Assembly (NCBI GenBank): GCA_016706255.1
Contig: JADJJZ010000030.1
Location: forward strand, 124,001-188,000
Direction of reading: 5' to 3'
Source of the DNA: Bacteroidota bacterium
Lineage (GTDB): Bacteria; Bacteroidota; Bacteroidia; Chitinophagales; BACL12
Length of the DNA: 64,000 nt
The notes beneath the pieces were generated by a model. The model saw nothing but the letters and a program-made list of their open reading frames with translations, ran no database searches and was not told the origin of the DNA. Positions 27,895 to 35,715 of the stretch are shown one piece after another. A program made the position numbers and the translations under genes. Position 1 is the first letter of the stretch. Every line of letters begins with the position of its first letter.

Positions 27895-28797
27895 TTATTT
27901 TATAAGGTCCATAAATATTGATTCCAAATCATTTTTAATCACACTAATCTGATAAACAGCAATACCCTGCTCCACCAGTTGTGTATTCACAAGTGCAACT
28001 TTGTCCGGCTCAGTTAATTGAATGCGCAGCCCTTTTTCATATTCAACAGCGGGTAATCCCGCAGCCTGTAAAATATTTTTGGTGGCAGGTAGATTATTTG
28101 TTTCAAAATAAATTACCGATTGTTGTTGTTGCGCTTCATGCAACGATTGCATAGTACCCTGAAAAATTAATTTTCCTTTATTAATAATACCCACATGCGT
28201 TACCATTTTTTCTATTTCTGCAAGTAAGTGACTCGAAATTAAAATGGTAAGCCCCTGCTCCTGATTAAGTTTTTTGAGCAATTCGCGTATTTCAATAATA
28301 CCATTGGGATCCAAACCGTTGGTGGGTTCATCTAATATTAATAATTCCGGCTCATGCATTAATGCAATAGCAATACTAAGCCGCTGTTTCATCCCCAACG
28401 AAAATTTTCCGGCACTTTTTTTACCGGTATGTTCAAGGCCTACTAACTTTAATACTTCGGCAATTCTGTTTTTATCACAGCGATAAATTTTTTGTAATAA
28501 CGCCAGATTTTCACTCGCCGATAAATGTGCGTAAATAGATGGCGCCTCAATTAACGAACCGGTTTTGCGCAAAATTGATAATCGGTTTCCCTCAAAATCT
28601 TTCTCAAAAAATTGAATCGACCCTGTTTGTTTTTTTAACAGTCCGAGTAACAACCGAAGTGTGGTTGTTTTTCCGGCACCATTTGGTCCCAAAAATCCAT
28701 AAATGGAGGCTTTGGGCACCGCAAGTTCAATATCACTTAAAACGGTGTCTTGTCCGTTAAAACGATACGATAAGTTTTTGGTTGTTATGCAATACAT
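27895..28797 (-). CDS. ABC transporter ATP-binding protein, BcrA-like
   Basis: A 300-residue ATPase from the ATG at 28797; a longer frame upstream would need a TTG and adds residues absent from the family. Walker A is GPNGAGKTTT, the signature KFSLGMKQRLSIAIAL, Walker B LLILDEPTNGLDP, and the H-loop His is in LISSHLL. The C-terminal 80 residues form the accessory domain typical of BcrA/NatA-type exporters. It powers the permease encoded 4 bases downstream. A palindrome overlapping the likely promoter suggests repression by a small regulator such as a GntR/YtrA-type protein, but none is encoded here. Confidence 0.93.
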   Translation of the reverse strand: MYCITTKNLSYRFNGQDTVLSDIELAVPKASIYGFLGPNGAGKTTTLRLLLGLLKKQTGSIQFFEKDFEGNRLSILRKTGSLIEAPSIYAHLSASENLALLQKIYRCDKNRIAEVLKLVGLEHTGKKSAGKFSLGMKQRLSIAIALMHEPELLILDEPTNGLDPNGIIEIRELLKKLNQEQGLTILISSHLLAEIEKMVTHVGIINKGKLIFQGTMQSLHEAQQQQSVIYFETNNLPATKNILQAAGLPAVEYEKGLRIQLTEPDKVALVNTQLVEQGIAVYQISVIKNDLESIFMDLIK

Positions 28798-28808
28798 ATA
28801 CTGATTTT

Positions 28809-28830
28809 TACTTTTAGTAATGTAAAAGTA
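28809..28830. promoter_or_regulatory. Candidate operator in the ABC transporter promoter
   Basis: TACTTTTA and TAAAAGTA form a perfect 8-base inverted repeat around GTAATG, ending 12 bases before the ATG at 28797. The TACTTTTA half also resembles a -7 element with A for the last G. A dimeric regulator bound here would block transcription. Confidence 0.5.
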
Positions 28831-28907
28831 TATGCAAGCTAAGCCATACAAATTATGTAATAGGCTATTTAATCCGGTTTGTCTGCAAAACCGGCAAAAT
28901 GTTCTGC

Positions 28908-28934
28908 AAAAAAAAAGCGGGCCTAAACCCGCTT
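28908..28934 (-). terminator. Intrinsic terminator of the cyclophilin gene
   Basis: On the - strand AAGCGGG-tttagg-CCCGCTT is followed by a run of T, 8 bases after the stop at 28942. This is a textbook rho-independent terminator. A second inverted repeat, CCGGTTT/AAACCGG, lies at 28874-28894. Confidence 0.85.
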
Positions 28935-28941
28935 GTTAATT

Positions 28942-29688
28942 TTATTTGGTAACTACCGTTACTGTCATCTTTACATCTTGTAATGGCCTGTCGCCATAAG
29001 CAGTTTTTACTGCTGCAATTTTATCAATTACTTCCAATCCTTTTACTACTTCGCCAAACACAGTATAGTTCATATCCAGAAATGGTGTTCCACCAATTGT
29101 TGTATACGTTTCAATTTGTTCCGGTGTGTAAGTAATATTGTAAGAACGTGCTATTTGATCAAGTTCCGCTTTCGAAGATACTTTTCCCTGCACAATATAA
29201 AATTGTGAGCCTGAACTTGCTTTGGCAGGATTCACCTGATCGCCCTGACGAGCAGCACTTAATGCGCCTTTTTTGTGAATTAATGCACGGTTAAATTCTG
29301 CCGGAATGGTATAACTTGGTCCACCTGCGCCTAATTGTACATTTGGAGCTGCATTTTTTGAATTCGGATCTCCACCCTGAATCATAAAATCTTTAATTAC
29401 GCGGTGAAATAATAAATCGTTGAAATAACCTTCTTTAGCAAGTTTTAAAAAGTTATCGCGGTGTTTTGGGGTTTCGTTGTATAATTTCACTACCATATCA
29501 CCAAAACTGGTGCTGATATTTACATAATACTGCGTTGTGTCGTTTTGATTTTCCATTGTATTTGTTTGTGTTGTTGTTTCGGTTGTTGCAACAGGTTGCG
29601 CTTTTGGCCCTTCTGTTGGTTCAGCAGCTTTTTCTTTACAGGCTGCTAGTGCTATAAAGCAGGTTGCTATTAATACGATTTTTTTCAT
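28942..29688 (-). CDS. Cyclophilin-type peptidyl-prolyl isomerase lipoprotein
   Basis: A 248-residue lipoprotein that speeds proline isomerisation during folding in the envelope. The lipobox (LAAC, C17) is followed by a Thr/Glu/Gln-rich linker to about residue 50, then the cyclophilin domain. Characteristic segments are LYNETPKHRDNFLKLAKEGY, FHRVIKDFMIQGGDP (with the catalytic Arg), SSGSQFYIVQG and NYTVFGEVVKGLEVID. An insertion at about 180-205 (VSSKAELDQIARSYNITYTP) is usual in Bacteroidota homologues. Its start overlaps the end of the 121-codon gene as ATGA, so they form a two-gene operon closed by the terminator at 28908. Confidence 0.93.
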   Translation of the reverse strand: MKKIVLIATCFIALAACKEKAAEPTEGPKAQPVATTETTTQTNTMENQNDTTQYYVNISTSFGDMVVKLYNETPKHRDNFLKLAKEGYFNDLLFHRVIKDFMIQGGDPNSKNAAPNVQLGAGGPSYTIPAEFNRALIHKKGALSAARQGDQVNPAKASSGSQFYIVQGKVSSKAELDQIARSYNITYTPEQIETYTTIGGTPFLDMNYTVFGEVVKGLEVIDKIAAVKTAYGDRPLQDVKMTVTVVTK

Positions 29689-30050
29689 ATGATTTTATTT
29701 TCTTCAAAATATCTGATAATGTTTAATTTAATTACACGCTCTTGTTCACCCGTATCCCACTGCGGCAAAACGCCTACTACTTCCCACATGGGCCAGTTGT
29801 CATCATCCCAGCCTGCAAAACGATAATAATTATCGTAACTCAGTAATTTGCAAACCGCAATATGCATCAAATCCTGTTTTTCCTCTTTGGTAAACTTTTC
29901 AATCAGCCGCCCCAATTCATTCATTCCAATCAAAAACAAAACAGCTTCCAGTTCCGGTTTTTTGCCAAACCTTTCCTTCATTTGCTTCAACACCGCTATC
30001 CATCTCGGATCAAAATCTATCGGTAATTCCTCCCTCGTCAAAGCATCCAT
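29685..30050 (-). CDS. Conserved hypothetical protein, 121 residues
   Basis: A small soluble, mainly helical protein without signal or membrane segment. Recognisable features are an acidic N-terminus (MDALTREELPIDFDPRW), a central hydrophobic helix (LEAVLFLIGMNELGRLIEKF) and a Trp-rich C-terminal part (RFAGWDDDNWPMWEVVGVLPQW). I know no function. Its translation is coupled to the cyclophilin gene by a 4-base overlap. A -7 element (TAACTTTG, - strand, 30055-30062) lies 4 bases upstream of the ATG, which supports this start and a near-leaderless message. Confidence 0.7.
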   Translation of the reverse strand: MDALTREELPIDFDPRWIAVLKQMKERFGKKPELEAVLFLIGMNELGRLIEKFTKEEKQDLMHIAVCKLLSYDNYYRFAGWDDDNWPMWEVVGVLPQWDTGEQERVIKLNIIRYFEENKII

Positions 30051-30054
30051 GCCG

Positions 30055-30062
30055 CAAAGTTA
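30055..30062 (-). promoter_or_regulatory. -7 promoter element of the 121-codon gene
   Basis: TAACTTTG matches TAnnTTTG on the - strand, with only 4 bases between it and the ATG at 30050. Confidence 0.5.
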
Positions 30063-30191
30063 AGTAAAGAATATCGATGGGTAAAAAAGCGCTCACTCCA
30101 ACCTACAATGTGTTAAGAAAAACTTTATGCGTTAAAATTCGTTAGTACCGCACAACTTTGGCACAATTTGCGTTAATATTGTTGTATAAGT

Positions 30192-31913
30192 ATGCAAACA
30201 AACAGTAATTATCATCTACTCATTCAAAAACTCGACGAGTTTATCAGGAAATATTACCTGAATCAGCTCATCAAAGGTTTGCTGTATACCGCGGCAATCG
30301 TAGTTTCTGCGTATTTATTATTCAGTTTTCTCGAATACCGTTTTTACTTTTCTACCGGAGTTCGAAAAGTGTTGTTTTACAGTTTCCTCGGCGGCACTGC
30401 TTTTTTATTGTGGAAGATGGTGTTTACGCCTTTATTAAAATACTATCATTTAGGCAAAACTATCAATCATAAAACCGCTGCAAGTATTATTGGGACACAC
30501 TTTGCCGAGATTCAGGACAAATTATTAAACGTGCTCGAGTTGCGCGAACAGGCACAAGGCACCGGCAACCAGGCACTTATTGAAGCCGGTATCAACCAGA
30601 AAATTGAAAAAATTAAACCGATTCCGTTTTCACTTGCCATTGATATCTCTAAAAACAGAAAATATCTGCGGTACGCACTTCCACCTTTAGCCGTATTGGT
30701 ATTTGTGGTGTTTGCTGCGCCTAATGTGTTGAAAGACAGCAACTTCCGTTTCTTAAAAAATAATACGCCTTTTGAAAAACCGGCTCCATTCAATTTTATG
30801 CTGCAAAATAAAAATTTGGAAGTGGTGCAGTATGAAGATTTTGAAGTGCAATTGAAAATAAACGGCGCCGTTTTGCCCGAACAGGTTTCTATTGTTACCG
30901 AAACCGGTACGTATACCATGCAGAAATCTGCCGATGATGCCTTTTCTTATGTATTCAATAAAGTACCTTCAAATACCGATTTTCATTTCTTGGCAAATGG
31001 TTTTAATTCTAAAGAAGCAAGACTCACCGTTGTTCCAAAACCAACCTTACTCAATTTTGCTATCGATGTTAATTATCCTGATTATACCGGAATTAAAGAT
31101 GAACGTTTACAAAACACCGGCGATTTATTAATTCCTGAAGGAACAAATCTTGAATGGTTATTTAATACAGAAAATACCGACCGTATTGAATTGTTTTTTG
31201 AAGGGCAGAAAATAAATGCTGTTAAAGATGGTAAATCTGCATTTAAAAGTACACGCCGTGCAATGACCAACGAAATTTATAAAATTGGAATTGGCAACGA
31301 ACGCGTATATAATAATGATACTATTAGTTATACCATTACCGTAATACCTGATACGTATCCTGAAATTACTGCTGAACAATTTAAAGACAGCACCGACGAA
31401 AAATTCTTTTATTTTTTGGGAGAAATAAATGATGACTACGGATTTAAATCCATGCAATTTAAATATAAAGTTGAAGGCAGAGATGCCGGTGATAATTATT
31501 TTGTAAAAGAAGAAAAAAGTGAACCGGTAGGAATTCCTTCAGGTGTAAAAAATAATCGTTTTACACATGCTTTCGATTTGCGTGCTAAAACATTGCAACC
31601 CGGCGATCGTGTTACTTATTATTTTGAAGTGTGGGATAATGATGGCGTGCATGGCAGCAAAAGCACGCGCACAGCAACGATGCAGTTTGTAGTGCCTACA
31701 ATCGATGAGTTGCAGGATATAAAAGATGATAACAATAAAGATATTAAAGACAAACTTGAAAATGTTTTAGATGATATTGCTGATGTAAAAAAACAAACTG
31801 AAAAACTGGAAGATAAAATTTTCGATAAAAAAGAATTGAATTGGGAAGATAAAAAGGCGATTGAAAATCTGATGCAAAAAATCAGAACATTCAGCAATCG
31901 GTTGAAGAAATAA
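30192..31913 (+). CDS. DUF4175-like membrane protein, N-terminal part (frameshifted)
   Basis: A 573-codon frame. Two hydrophobic helices (about 25-46 and 58-75) and a third near 155-175 (LRYALPPLAVLVFVVFAAP) anchor the protein. The rest to about 510 is periplasmic and beta-rich (several Ig-like stretches such as DVNYPDYTGIKDERLQNTG). It ends in a charged helix (VLDDIADVKKQTEKLEDKIF). The stop follows six A at 31876-31881; adding one A would read on as QKNQNIQQSVEEIKEQY straight into the frame at 31940. Together they make about 1115 residues, the size I expect for this family. The function of the family is not established. Confidence 0.8.
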   Translation: MQTNSNYHLLIQKLDEFIRKYYLNQLIKGLLYTAAIVVSAYLLFSFLEYRFYFSTGVRKVLFYSFLGGTAFLLWKMVFTPLLKYYHLGKTINHKTAASIIGTHFAEIQDKLLNVLELREQAQGTGNQALIEAGINQKIEKIKPIPFSLAIDISKNRKYLRYALPPLAVLVFVVFAAPNVLKDSNFRFLKNNTPFEKPAPFNFMLQNKNLEVVQYEDFEVQLKINGAVLPEQVSIVTETGTYTMQKSADDAFSYVFNKVPSNTDFHFLANGFNSKEARLTVVPKPTLLNFAIDVNYPDYTGIKDERLQNTGDLLIPEGTNLEWLFNTENTDRIELFFEGQKINAVKDGKSAFKSTRRAMTNEIYKIGIGNERVYNNDTISYTITVIPDTYPEITAEQFKDSTDEKFFYFLGEINDDYGFKSMQFKYKVEGRDAGDNYFVKEEKSEPVGIPSGVKNNRFTHAFDLRAKTLQPGDRVTYYFEVWDNDGVHGSKSTRTATMQFVVPTIDELQDIKDDNNKDIKDKLENVLDDIADVKKQTEKLEDKIFDKKELNWEDKKAIENLMQKIRTFSNRLKK

Positions 31914-31939
31914 AAGAGCAGTATAAAGAAAATCTCGAG

Positions 31940-33541
31940 ATGCAAAAAGAATATCTCGAACCGGATCCTGAATTATTACAAAAACAAGAGCAACTTGAAA
32001 AAATGTTTGAAGAAGTAATTCCTGAAGAAATGAAAAAACTCATGGAAGAGTTACAGGAATTAATGGAGAAAATGAATAAAGAACAGTCGCTGGAAGAAAT
32101 GAAGGACATGGAAATGAATAATAAACAACTCGAGCAGGAATTGGATCGCATGTTGGAATTATTCAAACAAATGGAGATGGAACAAAAAATGCAGGAAACC
32201 ATCGACAAGCTGAATGAACTTTCAGAAAAACAGGGTAAATTATCGGAACAAACAGAGCAAAAACAAAGCGACAATAAAGAAAATATTGAGCAGCAGGAAA
32301 AATTAAATCAGGAGTTTGACGATGTTCAGAAAGACATGGAGGAAATGCGCGAAATGAACAAAGAACTCGAGGCGCCAAAAGAATTGGAAAATACCGAACA
32401 GCAAGAGCAGCAGATTGAACAAAAAATGGAACAATCGCAGCAGCAAATGCAACAAAATAATAAAAAGCAAGCCGGTCAGAGTCAAAAAAGTGCTGCACAG
32501 CAAATGAAAGAAATGGCTGCACAAATGCAACAGCAAATGCAGCAACAACAGCAAGAGCAGCAGGAAGAAGACATGGAGGCGCTGAAACAATTACTCGATA
32601 ACCTGATAAAACTTTCGGTTGATCAGGAAGATTTGATGAATGAGGTGAAAAAACTCAAACCAACAAATCCAAAATTTATCGACCTGATGGCGCAACAGCA
32701 AAAAATTAAGGAAGACACTAAAATTGTAGAAGATAGTCTGCTCGCCCTCGCCAAACGCGTAACACAAATCAGCAGTTTTATTACGCGCGAAATGACTGAT
32801 GTAAACACCAACCTCAGCAATTCCGTTGAGCAAATGGGCGAACGTCAAATCAACCAAAGCAATTTATATCAGCAGCTTACCATGACCGGGTATAACAACC
32901 TGGCACTGATGCTAGATGAGGTTTTACAACAAATGCAGCAGCAAATGGCACAATCAATGCCCGGCGCTCAGCAATGCCAAAAACCCGGCGGCAAAAACCA
33001 GTCGCAGATGCCTTCCATGAGCGAAATGCAAAAACAGCTCAACGACCAGTTGCAAAAAATGCAAGGTCAAATGAAATCCGGTCAAAAAAAGGGTGAACAA
33101 CAAGGTCAGAGTAAAGAGTTGGCCGAAATGGCTCAAAAACAGGCTATGATTCGTGAAGCGCTGGAAAAAATGGCTCAGGAACTCGGCGGCGGCAATACCG
33201 AAGACGGAAAACTGGCAAAACAACTCGAACAGCTTGCCGACCAAATGGATAAAACCGAAGAAGACATTGTAAACAAGCAACTTTCTATTGAAACCCTAAA
33301 AAGACAGGAAGAAATTTTAACCCGACTGCTCGAAGCCGAAGAAAGTGAGCGCAAACGCAAGCAGGACAACGAACGCAAGTCGAATACAGCCAATGAAATT
33401 AACAGAACTGTTCCTCCGGCAATTGAAGAATACCTCAAAAAACGGAACGCCGAGCTCGATTTATACAAAACTGTTTCACCGGAATTGAAACCTTTTTACA
33501 AAAATTTAGTAGAAGAATATTTGCGGTCTATTAGCTACTAA
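31940..33541 (+). CDS. DUF4175-like protein, C-terminal coiled-coil part after frameshift
   Basis: A 533-codon frame whose first ATG lies within a coiled coil that begins in the preceding frame. Residues 1-240 are almost entirely charged or Gln-rich heptads (MKKLMEELQELMEKMNKEQ; a stretch dense in Gln and Met at about 160-205). A second helical part follows (MLDEVLQQMQQQMAQSMPGA, then EMAQKQAMIREALEKMAQEL), and the C-terminus is conserved (PPAIEEYLKKRNAELDLYKTV). There is no signal or membrane segment, as expected for the second half of a longer protein. It leads directly into the RsbW-like and ybeY genes (17 bases, then overlap). Confidence 0.8.
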   Translation: MQKEYLEPDPELLQKQEQLEKMFEEVIPEEMKKLMEELQELMEKMNKEQSLEEMKDMEMNNKQLEQELDRMLELFKQMEMEQKMQETIDKLNELSEKQGKLSEQTEQKQSDNKENIEQQEKLNQEFDDVQKDMEEMREMNKELEAPKELENTEQQEQQIEQKMEQSQQQMQQNNKKQAGQSQKSAAQQMKEMAAQMQQQMQQQQQEQQEEDMEALKQLLDNLIKLSVDQEDLMNEVKKLKPTNPKFIDLMAQQQKIKEDTKIVEDSLLALAKRVTQISSFITREMTDVNTNLSNSVEQMGERQINQSNLYQQLTMTGYNNLALMLDEVLQQMQQQMAQSMPGAQQCQKPGGKNQSQMPSMSEMQKQLNDQLQKMQGQMKSGQKKGEQQGQSKELAEMAQKQAMIREALEKMAQELGGGNTEDGKLAKQLEQLADQMDKTEEDIVNKQLSIETLKRQEEILTRLLEAEESERKRKQDNERKSNTANEINRTVPPAIEEYLKKRNAELDLYKTVSPELKPFYKNLVEEYLRSISY

Positions 33542-33558
33542 ACTGTAAACAAGGTAAA

Positions 33559-33969
33559 ATGTCAGCAGAAACCTTAAGTAAACAAATCAGTCTCCAGTCA
33601 CAACCTTCAAATATTGTATTAATCGAACCCTTTATTGAAGAGGTTCGAAGTCGGCTCAATATTGCAGATGAGATGTATGGAAACATACTCGTATGCATCA
33701 CCGAAGCGGTTAATAATGCAATTCTGCACGGCAATAAAGCCGATGAAAGCAAACAAGTTGTGGTAAGCATCCAAAAAGAACAAAACAAATTAACCTGTCT
33801 GGTGAAAGATGAAGGTTGCGGTTTCGATTTTACCAATCTTCCCGACCCGACCGCACCAGAAAATATCGAAAACTGTGGTGGCAGAGGCATATTTTTAATG
33901 AAACACCTCAGCGACCTGGTGGTTTTTTCAAATGATGGATCAAAAGTGGAAATCCAATTCCGACTCTAA
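33559..33969 (+). CDS. RsbW-like anti-sigma ATPase (HATPase_c family)
   Basis: A 136-residue serine-kinase-type regulator. The N-box ITEAVNNAILHGNK, the G1 box VKDEGCGFDF and the G2 box GGRGIFLMKHLSD show the ATP-binding fold of RsbW/SpoIIAB proteins, which hold a sigma or anti-anti-sigma partner by phosphorylation. No partner sigma factor or STAS protein is encoded nearby. Its stop overlaps the ybeY start by one base (TAATG), so the two are translated together. Confidence 0.88.
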   Translation: MSAETLSKQISLQSQPSNIVLIEPFIEEVRSRLNIADEMYGNILVCITEAVNNAILHGNKADESKQVVVSIQKEQNKLTCLVKDEGCGFDFTNLPDPTAPENIENCGGRGIFLMKHLSDLVVFSNDGSKVEIQFRL

Positions 33970-34394
33970 TGGCTGCTATCCAATTCGCAAATAAAAACAC
34001 CGCTTACAAACTCAAAGAAAAAGAGCGTATCGCCACCTGGATAGAGCGTGTTATTTTAATGCATCATAAATTCCCGGGTGATATCGAATATATTTTTTGT
34101 GATGATGATTTTCTTGCTGAGATGAATCAACAATATCTCGAGCACGATACATTTACCGATATCATCACATTTAATTATAATACCGGCCACTATATTTCCG
34201 GCGATATTTTTATCAGCATCGACCGAATAAAAGAAAATGCCGCTACTTACAAAACAACTACAGAAGAAGAACTCCATCGTGTAATGATTCACGGCATTTT
34301 ACATCTATGCGGATTAAATGACAAATCTCCTAAAGACAAAAAACAAATGCAGGAGAAAGAAAATGAAGCGTTGGAAATCCTCACCCGCGTTTAA
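33969..34394 (+). CDS. ybeY: Endoribonuclease YbeY (rRNA maturation)
   Basis: A 141-residue metal-dependent RNase used in 16S rRNA 3' end processing and ribosome quality control. The metal-binding motif reads HGILHLCGLND: the first two His match H-x3-H of the family, but the third ligand position is Asp where E. coli has His. From memory, Asp is common here in Bacteroidota YbeY. LEHDTFTDIITFNY and GDIFISIDR are the other conserved blocks. It is coupled to the RsbW-like gene. Repeat-rich DNA begins just past its stop. Confidence 0.92.
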   Translation: MAAIQFANKNTAYKLKEKERIATWIERVILMHHKFPGDIEYIFCDDDFLAEMNQQYLEHDTFTDIITFNYNTGHYISGDIFISIDRIKENAATYKTTTEEELHRVMIHGILHLCGLNDKSPKDKKQMQEKENEALEILTRV

Positions 34395-34407
34395 TGAGTA
34401 ATGAGTT

Positions 34408-34423
34408 GTCCGCAGCAGCGGAC
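34408..34423. repeat. GC-rich hairpin after ybeY
   Basis: GTCCGC-AGCA-GCGGAC is a perfect 6-base stem 14 bases after the ybeY stop, flanked by TGAGTAATGAG/TGAGTGATGAG direct repeats. It has no T tract. A similar palindrome occurs at 35698-35711. Confidence 0.45.
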
Positions 34424-34512
34424 ATGAGTGATGAGTTTTGTAATTTGTGTGTTTTTTAATGTTTCTCATATAATTACATTCCTCCACAAATTGCGTTGAT
34501 TACATCAACAGA

Positions 34513-34845
34513 ACCATTCTTCCGCTCTTACAGAGCTGGTGTTTTTGTGTCCGTCGTTTTTCTACCATTCTTTCGCTCTTACAGAGCTGGTTTTTTTATA
34601 CGATTTATTTTCTGCGTTTTGTTACCATTCTCCCTCTTACAGAGCTGGATTTTTTATACGATTTATTTTTTGCGTTTTGTTACCATTCTTTCCCTCTTAC
34701 AGAGCTGGATTTTTTATACGATATATTTTTTGCGTTTTGTTACCATTCTGTCGCTCTTACAGAGCTGGTTTTTTATTCGATATGATGTGTACGTTTTTTT
34801 ACCAATCTTTCACTCTTACAGAGCTGGATTATTCGTATGATTTGT
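34513..34845. repeat. Six-copy tandem array of a ~60-base intergenic repeat
   Basis: Units start at 34513, 34564, 34624, 34682, 34742 and 34801 (periods 51, 60, 58, 60, 59). Each begins ACCATTCTT-like and contains (G)CTCTTACAGAGCTGG, a short hairpin GCTCT-tac-AGAGC, followed by a T-rich stretch that is itself largely shared between the central copies. Open frames across it are artefacts of the repeat. Because the inter-hairpin sequence is conserved, this is not a CRISPR array. Confidence 0.85.
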
Positions 34846-35154
34846 AGTATGGGCATTTTATTAAAATTATTTCACATCAATAAAATTGGATTTTTTATAT
34901 GTTTAAACTAATTAGTTAAATTTCGAATTCAGTCAATTATTACTAAATGAATGAATAAATGATTAATAAATAAAATATTATTCTTCCAACTAAAAATTCT
35001 CCGTGACCTCCGCGGGCTGTTTCTCTGCGCACTCAGCGGTTTCGGCTGTTTAATTATTACATTATCAGGTAGAGCTGACCTATGTGTCAGCCGCTACATG
35101 AACTTCGAATGAAAGTTTTCGTAATTTTTTGTTGTTCTATTGTTGCTTCGTCAT

Positions 35155-35645
35155 GGGCTAATATTGATTAGCCACTACGTCAGCTCCGAATGAAAATCAT
35201 AATCAAATTCGGCTGTTCTTTGGCTATTCCATTGGTTCATCGGTACATTGATACATTCACCCATCCATAACGTTAGCTCCGAATGAAAATCAAACTCAAA
35301 ACCGGCTGTTAATTAGCACATCTACACATTAGCACATCAGCACATTAATTGACTGTTCCATTGGTACATCATCCCAGACGCAACAGTAGCTCCGAATGAA
35401 AATCTCACTCTAAACCGGCTGTTAATTGGCTGTTTAATCTAAACGCTTCCCGCGCAATTAATTGGATATCCGGCTATTCTCCGCACCATATTCACCAACC
35501 GCAACGTTAGCTCCGAATATAAATCTCACCTCAAAATCGGCTGTTAATTGGCTGTTTAATTGGCTGCATATCATTCGCACATTGTGGCACATTCACCAAC
35601 CGCAACGTAAGCTCCGAATGAAAATCATACTCAAATCCGGCTGTT
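35155..35645 (+). repeat. Dispersed repeat cluster, five copies of a GCTCCGAATGAAAATC module
   Basis: Copies of a 41-43 base core (ACGTNAGCTCCGAATGAAAAT, then CGGCTGTT) lie at 35177-35217, 35270-35310, 35382-35423, 35503-35545 and 35604-35645, with a decayed one near 35090. The first is preceded by a hairpin GGCTAAT/ATTAGCC at 35156-35173. Copies are separated by word-like ACATTGG/TACATC/TAGCACATC strings. The same module is present in inverted orientation at 60043-60197 and in part at 63961-64000. No coding potential is seen in 34846-35715. Confidence 0.8.
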
Positions 35646-35697
35646 CATTGGCTGTTTAATTGGTACATCGGTACATTCGCACATTGGTACATCAACA

Positions 35698-35711
35698 TCC
35701 GCCGCGGCGGA
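35698..35711. repeat. 14-base GC palindrome after the 501-residue gene
   Basis: TCCGCCGCGGCGGA is a perfect palindrome 4 bases beyond the stop codon of the - strand gene. It may be a terminator stem without a T tract or another copy of the hairpin seen after ybeY. Confidence 0.4.
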
Positions 35712-35715
35712 CACA

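Noticed and set aside
31940..33541. SMC- or tape-measure-like protein suggested by the long coiled coil
   Set aside because: There is no nucleotide-binding domain or phage context, and the frame joins the upstream DUF4175-like protein with one added base.
34513..34845. Possible CRISPR array
   Set aside because: Spacing is near 60 bases, but the sequence between the hairpins is shared among copies, the repeats vary in sequence, and no cas genes are present.
34496..34847. Overlapping open frames of about 100 codons through the tandem array
   Set aside because: They exist in more than one frame and simply translate the repeat; their Phe-rich products resemble no protein.
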